The notes under the pieces were generated by a model. It did no database searches, was not told the DNA's origin, and saw only the letters and a program-made list of their open reading frames with translations. Positions 60,358-64,000 of a stretch of 64,000 nucleotides of DNA are shown piece after piece (the first letter of the stretch is position 1; the number at the start of each line of letters is the position of its first letter). The DNA comes from Atherinomorus stipes (Eukaryota; Chordata; Actinopteri; Atheriniformes; Atherinidae), in the NCBI GenBank assembly GCA_023101725.1, contig JALJCO010001053.1:98551-162550 (forward strand). Reading direction: 5' to 3'. The translations under genes were made by a program, and so were the position numbers.

Positions 60358-60900
60358 TAAGAAGGGGAGAAAGAAAAAAGGCCTTAGGAAAAAAAAAAAA
60401 CAGAAAGCAAAAGGAAAAAAAACACAACCCAAAAGAAAAAAAAAGAAAAAAGAGGGGAGGAGGAGGGAGAAAAGGAGAAAAAAAAAAAAAAAAAGGGGGA
60501 GGGGGGGGAAGGGGGAGAAAGGCGGGGGGGAGGGGAAAAAGGGGTAAAAAACAAAAAATACTTAAATAAAAATAAAGGGAATAAAAAGAGAAAAAGGGGA
60601 GGGAAAAAAAAAAAAAAAAAAGAAAAGAGAGAGAAAAAAAAAAAAAAAGAAAAAAGGAAAGAGAGGGAAAAGGGGAGGAGGAGAGGAACACACGCAAAAA
60701 AAAAGAAAAAAACAAAAAACAAAACCAGAGGAAAAAAAAAAAAAAACAAAAAAAAAAAAAAAAACAAAGAGGGGGAGGCCGAAGAGAAAAGAGAAGAAAA
60801 GGAAAAAAAAGAAAAAAAGACGGGCACCCGCCCCCCCCCCCCCCACGCAGAGGAATGAGGGGAGGGGGGGGGCAAAAAGGAGGGAGGCAGGAGCCATCTG
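60358..60900. repeat. Extreme purine-rich (A/G) low-complexity tract
   Basis: Nearly all A and G on the plus strand for ~540 bp with long A and G homopolymers and few C/T, except a C15 block at 60831-60844. Long minus-strand open frames (up to 249 codons) are phenylalanine/serine/proline runs from this composition and are not genes. Confidence 0.85.
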
Positions 60901-61129
60901 TTCACACCCAGTCTCTGTCCACAGATGTTTTCGTGGCCTTGGGGTCCCAGTCCCGTGGGAGATGTAGGAGGGAGGGATGCCGAGAGTCCATTCACATAAC
61001 AGTCCTGGGGATTTTTTTGGAGAGTCTGTGTTAACTCAAACAACAGGCAGCTCAAGGGCTTCAGATTAGATAGCAGAAGATGTTTTGGGGCAGGTTGTAG
61101 AATCCTGCAGCAGGTCTCAATGACAGCAT

Positions 61130-61760
61130 TCAATCAGCCGTATCAGGGGTCAATTTTCCAGGAGCCGCGCCAACTTCTCCACGGATGTGCCCACTTCGCG
61201 GACGAGGTCCAGAACTGCAGTCAGCATACCAAGCTGGGCATGAATGGCATCTAACTTGCGATTCAGCTCGTTCAACGTAAGGTAGCAGTTGATAAATAAA
61301 GAATATGTATTCATGGAGTTTAGTGGAAGAACCAGCATGTTTGCTAACTTTTGTCATCTTGGTGCCTAAAGATGAGTTATATGTTGTCCATGGCTCGTAT
61401 TCATCAAGCGTCTTAGAGCCATTTTAGTCCTAAGTGCTGAGAATTTGTGGAATTTCCTCCTACTCTCAAACTTAAGAATAAAAGCCATCTATTAACTTTC
61501 TCAGGTCTAAGAATCACTCCTCCAAATATTTAAGTCAACCCCAGAGGTGTCTTTAGTAGGTAGAAGTTGCCACTAGAGGACGGCATTGAGGCGAAGAAAT
61601 GTGCGGACGTTCTGAAAGCTAAAGAATATTTTGGATTTAACCACACACAGCTGATCAAACGGTGTCGTTTGGACAGAGTGGGTCTAATTTATCTTACGGA
61701 AGGGAGGTCATCTCACCAGTAACCACACACAACAGAGCTTTCATGCCAGAATAAAAGCCA
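61130..61760 (-). mobile_element. Harbinger-like transposon remnants
   Basis: The minus frame 61150-61338 reads a helical segment (LNELNRKLDAIHAQLGML, VGTSVEKLARLLEN) like the C-terminus of Myb/SANT-like proteins carried by Harbinger elements. 61395-61520 has the ATTCATCAAGCGTCTTAGAG-type terminus seen in fish Harbingers. On the plus strand, 61570-61690 reads EDGIEAKKCADVLKAKEYFG, then HTQLIKRCRLDRVGL. Assignment is from motif likeness and is tentative. Confidence 0.45.
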
Positions 61761-62357
61761 CTTAACACTTTAACAGGAAAGTGTTGTGGCCATACAAAAT
61801 GAACTCCTCTAAGCCTATATTTTGGATTTTTTTTTTTATATATATACATATATTCCCATGTGACTGGTAAAACTTCTATTGCTCCAATGCTCTTAAATAT
61901 CATAAGTAAGAAGGATAAATGTGTCTGTTCCCTCTGCTGCATGAATGCCCAAAAAAAAGTGTGTTTTGTACACTTTTGGCAATGTATATAAACACGTCTG
62001 AAAAATCTCCTCACAAGAGATTAAGAACTTTTTAGCAATACTGAGTGTTTTTTTTTTTTTTTTTTTTGGTGATTTCATTAGGCCTACCAGTTTTTATCGC
62101 AATATTTAGGTTGTGCAATTCTGAAGATAACGCTGATCATTTAGGCCAGGCCATCAGGCCATCATGGTCATCATGGCCATCAAATAAACGGTTCCATTCA
62201 GCAATTGGTCAATTCAGTGAACTAACATGTGACATCTAAAATTCTATTTACAGCACCCGGTACTGTGGTAACCGCTCTAAGAGTGACACTTAAGATTCAG
62301 TCCTACACTTTACTAAAAGTGTGAGCGAGACATTTGATAAAGAACTTTTAAGTAGGG

Positions 62358-62561
62358 ATGTTATGTTCGAGCCCAACCAGTGCCCCCAAAATGCCCCAAA
62401 GTGCCCTGTTCAGGTTGGCGAAAGAATATTTACACATGCCAGCCACATCTGTGCCGTGTGAGCGGGTCTTCTCCAAAGCTGGAGGGGTGGTGTCTCAGAA
62501 GAGAAGCAGACTAAAACCCAGCATTGTGGAGAAGATACTATTTTTAAATAAAAATCTATAA
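62358..62561 (+). pseudogene. hAT transposase C-terminal dimerisation domain (hATC), fragment
   Basis: 67-aa plus frame containing LFRLAKEYLHMPATSVPCER, then VFSKAGGVVSQKRSRLKP and VEKILFLNKNL before the stop. This is the conserved hATC dimerisation block of ZBED-like hAT transposases. No upstream transposase domain is readable, so it is a remnant. Confidence 0.88.
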
Positions 62562-62564
62562 AAC

Positions 62565-64000
62565 TCTACAAAGTTGCACAAACATTTGACCTACATTTTA
62601 TCTTAAAACAAATGTTACAGTTAGCCTACATCTCAGTTGTATACGCACCCTTTCCCTTTATTATAAATCTTCCTCTTGGAGAGGGGCAACTATAAACACA
62701 TTTTTCCTGTCTACAAATACAGACGAAGCTGCAAGTGCTCCTGTCATTGCATGTATGCTACTTTAGGCTACTCAATGATCCTATGATGTCTAAATCAAAG
62801 TGACCAAATAGCCCCCCTTTTATTATTTCTATGGAATGAAATGACAAATATGTTATTCCTAAGTAAAATTCCCAGATATTAACAGAAGCCACAGTTAAAG
62901 TTGAGGACATGTTTTATTACACATCGCATACAAAATGACACAGGTAGACTGATGACACGCCCAGTGGCGGATTTAGCAATTTGGGGGCCCAAGGCGAACT
63001 TAGCTAGGGGGCCCTTCAAGTCTGGACGGGTCAATAGGAAACTTAGACTAAATAAAGAGTAGAAAGTGAGAAATAAGTTTCGGATATAGCACCAGAGTAT
63101 GTCAAAATGCAATTTTTCTGATCTATTTCTCTTCAAAGTCACCTATCAACTCAAGTGTAGAGCTACTAGAGGCTTTAGAAATTATTCAACTCAGGGTTCG
63201 TTCTTTACAGTGAGTTCTTCATGGTCAGACAAATAAAAACATTTTACCAGAACCCTGCGTGGTTTCTCTGCCCAATAGATGTCTTTCACAATGAGTTCTG
63301 ATCTTTCCTTTACCAGTGAAGACCCAGCATCATCATCATCATCACCATCCATGCTGCTGGTCTCTGGTCTGATGTCTCCTCCCTGTCCTCCTCTCTCTCT
63401 GTTGTAGCAGAAAGATTTATTTTAAATATGAGGAAAACAATAATGAACACAAGTTCTGCAAAGAACTGAAAGATGACTGAGGTTGTTCCCAGTATGAACT
63501 AATAAGCAGGGATGGAATCCAGTGTTGTGGTGGTAACTGAAAAAGTAACTAGCTAGTTACAAGTTATTTAACAGTAACTCAGTTACTTTGATTATTTAAC
63601 AAAAGGTAATGTGTTCTCTAATTCTTAAAATGTCCTTATAGGTTAATTTCATTGTTGTAGAAAATTAAATTCAAACACAAAGCTTAGCACTGATCCGTGA
63701 GTGAGGCCTAAATTTGAAAAAAAAAAAGTAAAAAATAAAAATAGCTGCTCAGAAATTAAGTGTGTGGAATTTATGTTTTACTGAAGGTGCAAAATAAAAG
63801 TAGTTTCAGCAGCAAACACAAAGCAGCTGCAGATGCATGTCAATAAAATAATATTTACAGCCTTTTCTGAGAACCACACTTTATATGCAGTACTTTGAAA
63901 TGTAACAAAAATGTGTTAATATTACTAAACTAGCATGTTTTTGTTGAATAGATATCTTTGCTGTAAAGGAGGACATAGTGAGAACGAGTAGGACCCCATT
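62565..64000. other. Right-edge intergenic DNA with hAT-like ends
   Basis: 62961-63020 contains CAGTGGCGGATTTAGCAATT ... GGGGGCCC, a typical hAT-type terminus. 63520-63620 (GTAACTAGCTAGTTACAAG ... CAGTAACTCAGTTACT) looks like another dispersed repeat. No gene recognised. Confidence 0.5.

Noticed and set aside
60203..61133. Long minus-strand open frames (up to 249 codons)
   Set aside because: They are translation of the A/G homopolymer tract into F, L, S and P runs; no domain, no splice logic.

Overview
The window is from a ray-finned fish (teleost) nuclear genome. It is AT-rich, its genes are split into many short GT-AG exons, and the intergenic and intronic DNA is packed with teleost-type DNA transposons, MITEs, CR1/Rex-like LINE fragments and microsatellites. 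No bacterial, viral or CRISPR-like content was seen.

Five protein-coding genes can be read. From left to right they are: spic (minus, 35-1761, five exons, 278 aa, ETS factor); the last exon of bcl2l13 (minus, 10369-11253, outer-mitochondrial-membrane BCL2 relative); atp6v1e1 (plus, 18937-27964, nine exons, 226 aa, V-ATPase stalk subunit E); ada2 (plus, 29151-46008, nine coding exons, secreted adenosine deaminase, with a one-base frameshift in coding exon 3); and a galnt8-like gene (minus, 46421-59396, twelve coding exons, 641 aa, Golgi polypeptide GalNAc-transferase of the Y subfamily). The bcl2l13 / atp6v1e1 / ada2 grouping, with the first two head-to-head, recalls human 22q11. ada2 and galnt8-like are tail-to-tail, with facing poly(A) signals about 35 bp apart. 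The genes do not form one pathway. They share only general vertebrate biology: macrophage and erythrophagocyte identity (SPIC), lysosome acidification (ATP6V1E1), macrophage-secreted ADA2, mitophagy (BCL2L13) and O-glycosylation (GALNT8).

Repeats, left to right: a nearly intact Tc1-like element (3840-5060); hAT-type MITEs with 8-bp target duplications (5068-5645, 5981-6710); a Tc1-type MITE family with TIR CAGTCGTCCTCAAAATT in many copies; a foldback element with ~285-bp arms (11315-12319); nested MITEs in atp6v1e1 intron 8 (23779-25015); a poly(A)-tailed retrocopy with target duplication (33702-33946); three long-TIR elements carrying what looks like the first exon of a P2RX7-domain transposon gene (35138, 47563, 50135); two opposed LINE fragments in the last ada2 intron; a three-level nest with a matching empty site (56581-57702); and a Harbinger/hAT graveyard from 61130 to the right edge.

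The points most worth checking are the ada2 frameshift, the missing upstream exons of bcl2l13, two spliced-looking antisense exons inside atp6v1e1 intron 8, the nested transposons with clean target duplications, an MITF/TFE-type M-box upstream of atp6v1e1, and two compositionally odd stretches (38911-39870, 60358-60900) that may be assembly artefacts. I found no convincing new molecular system; the window is an ordinary vertebrate locus with informative repeat history.
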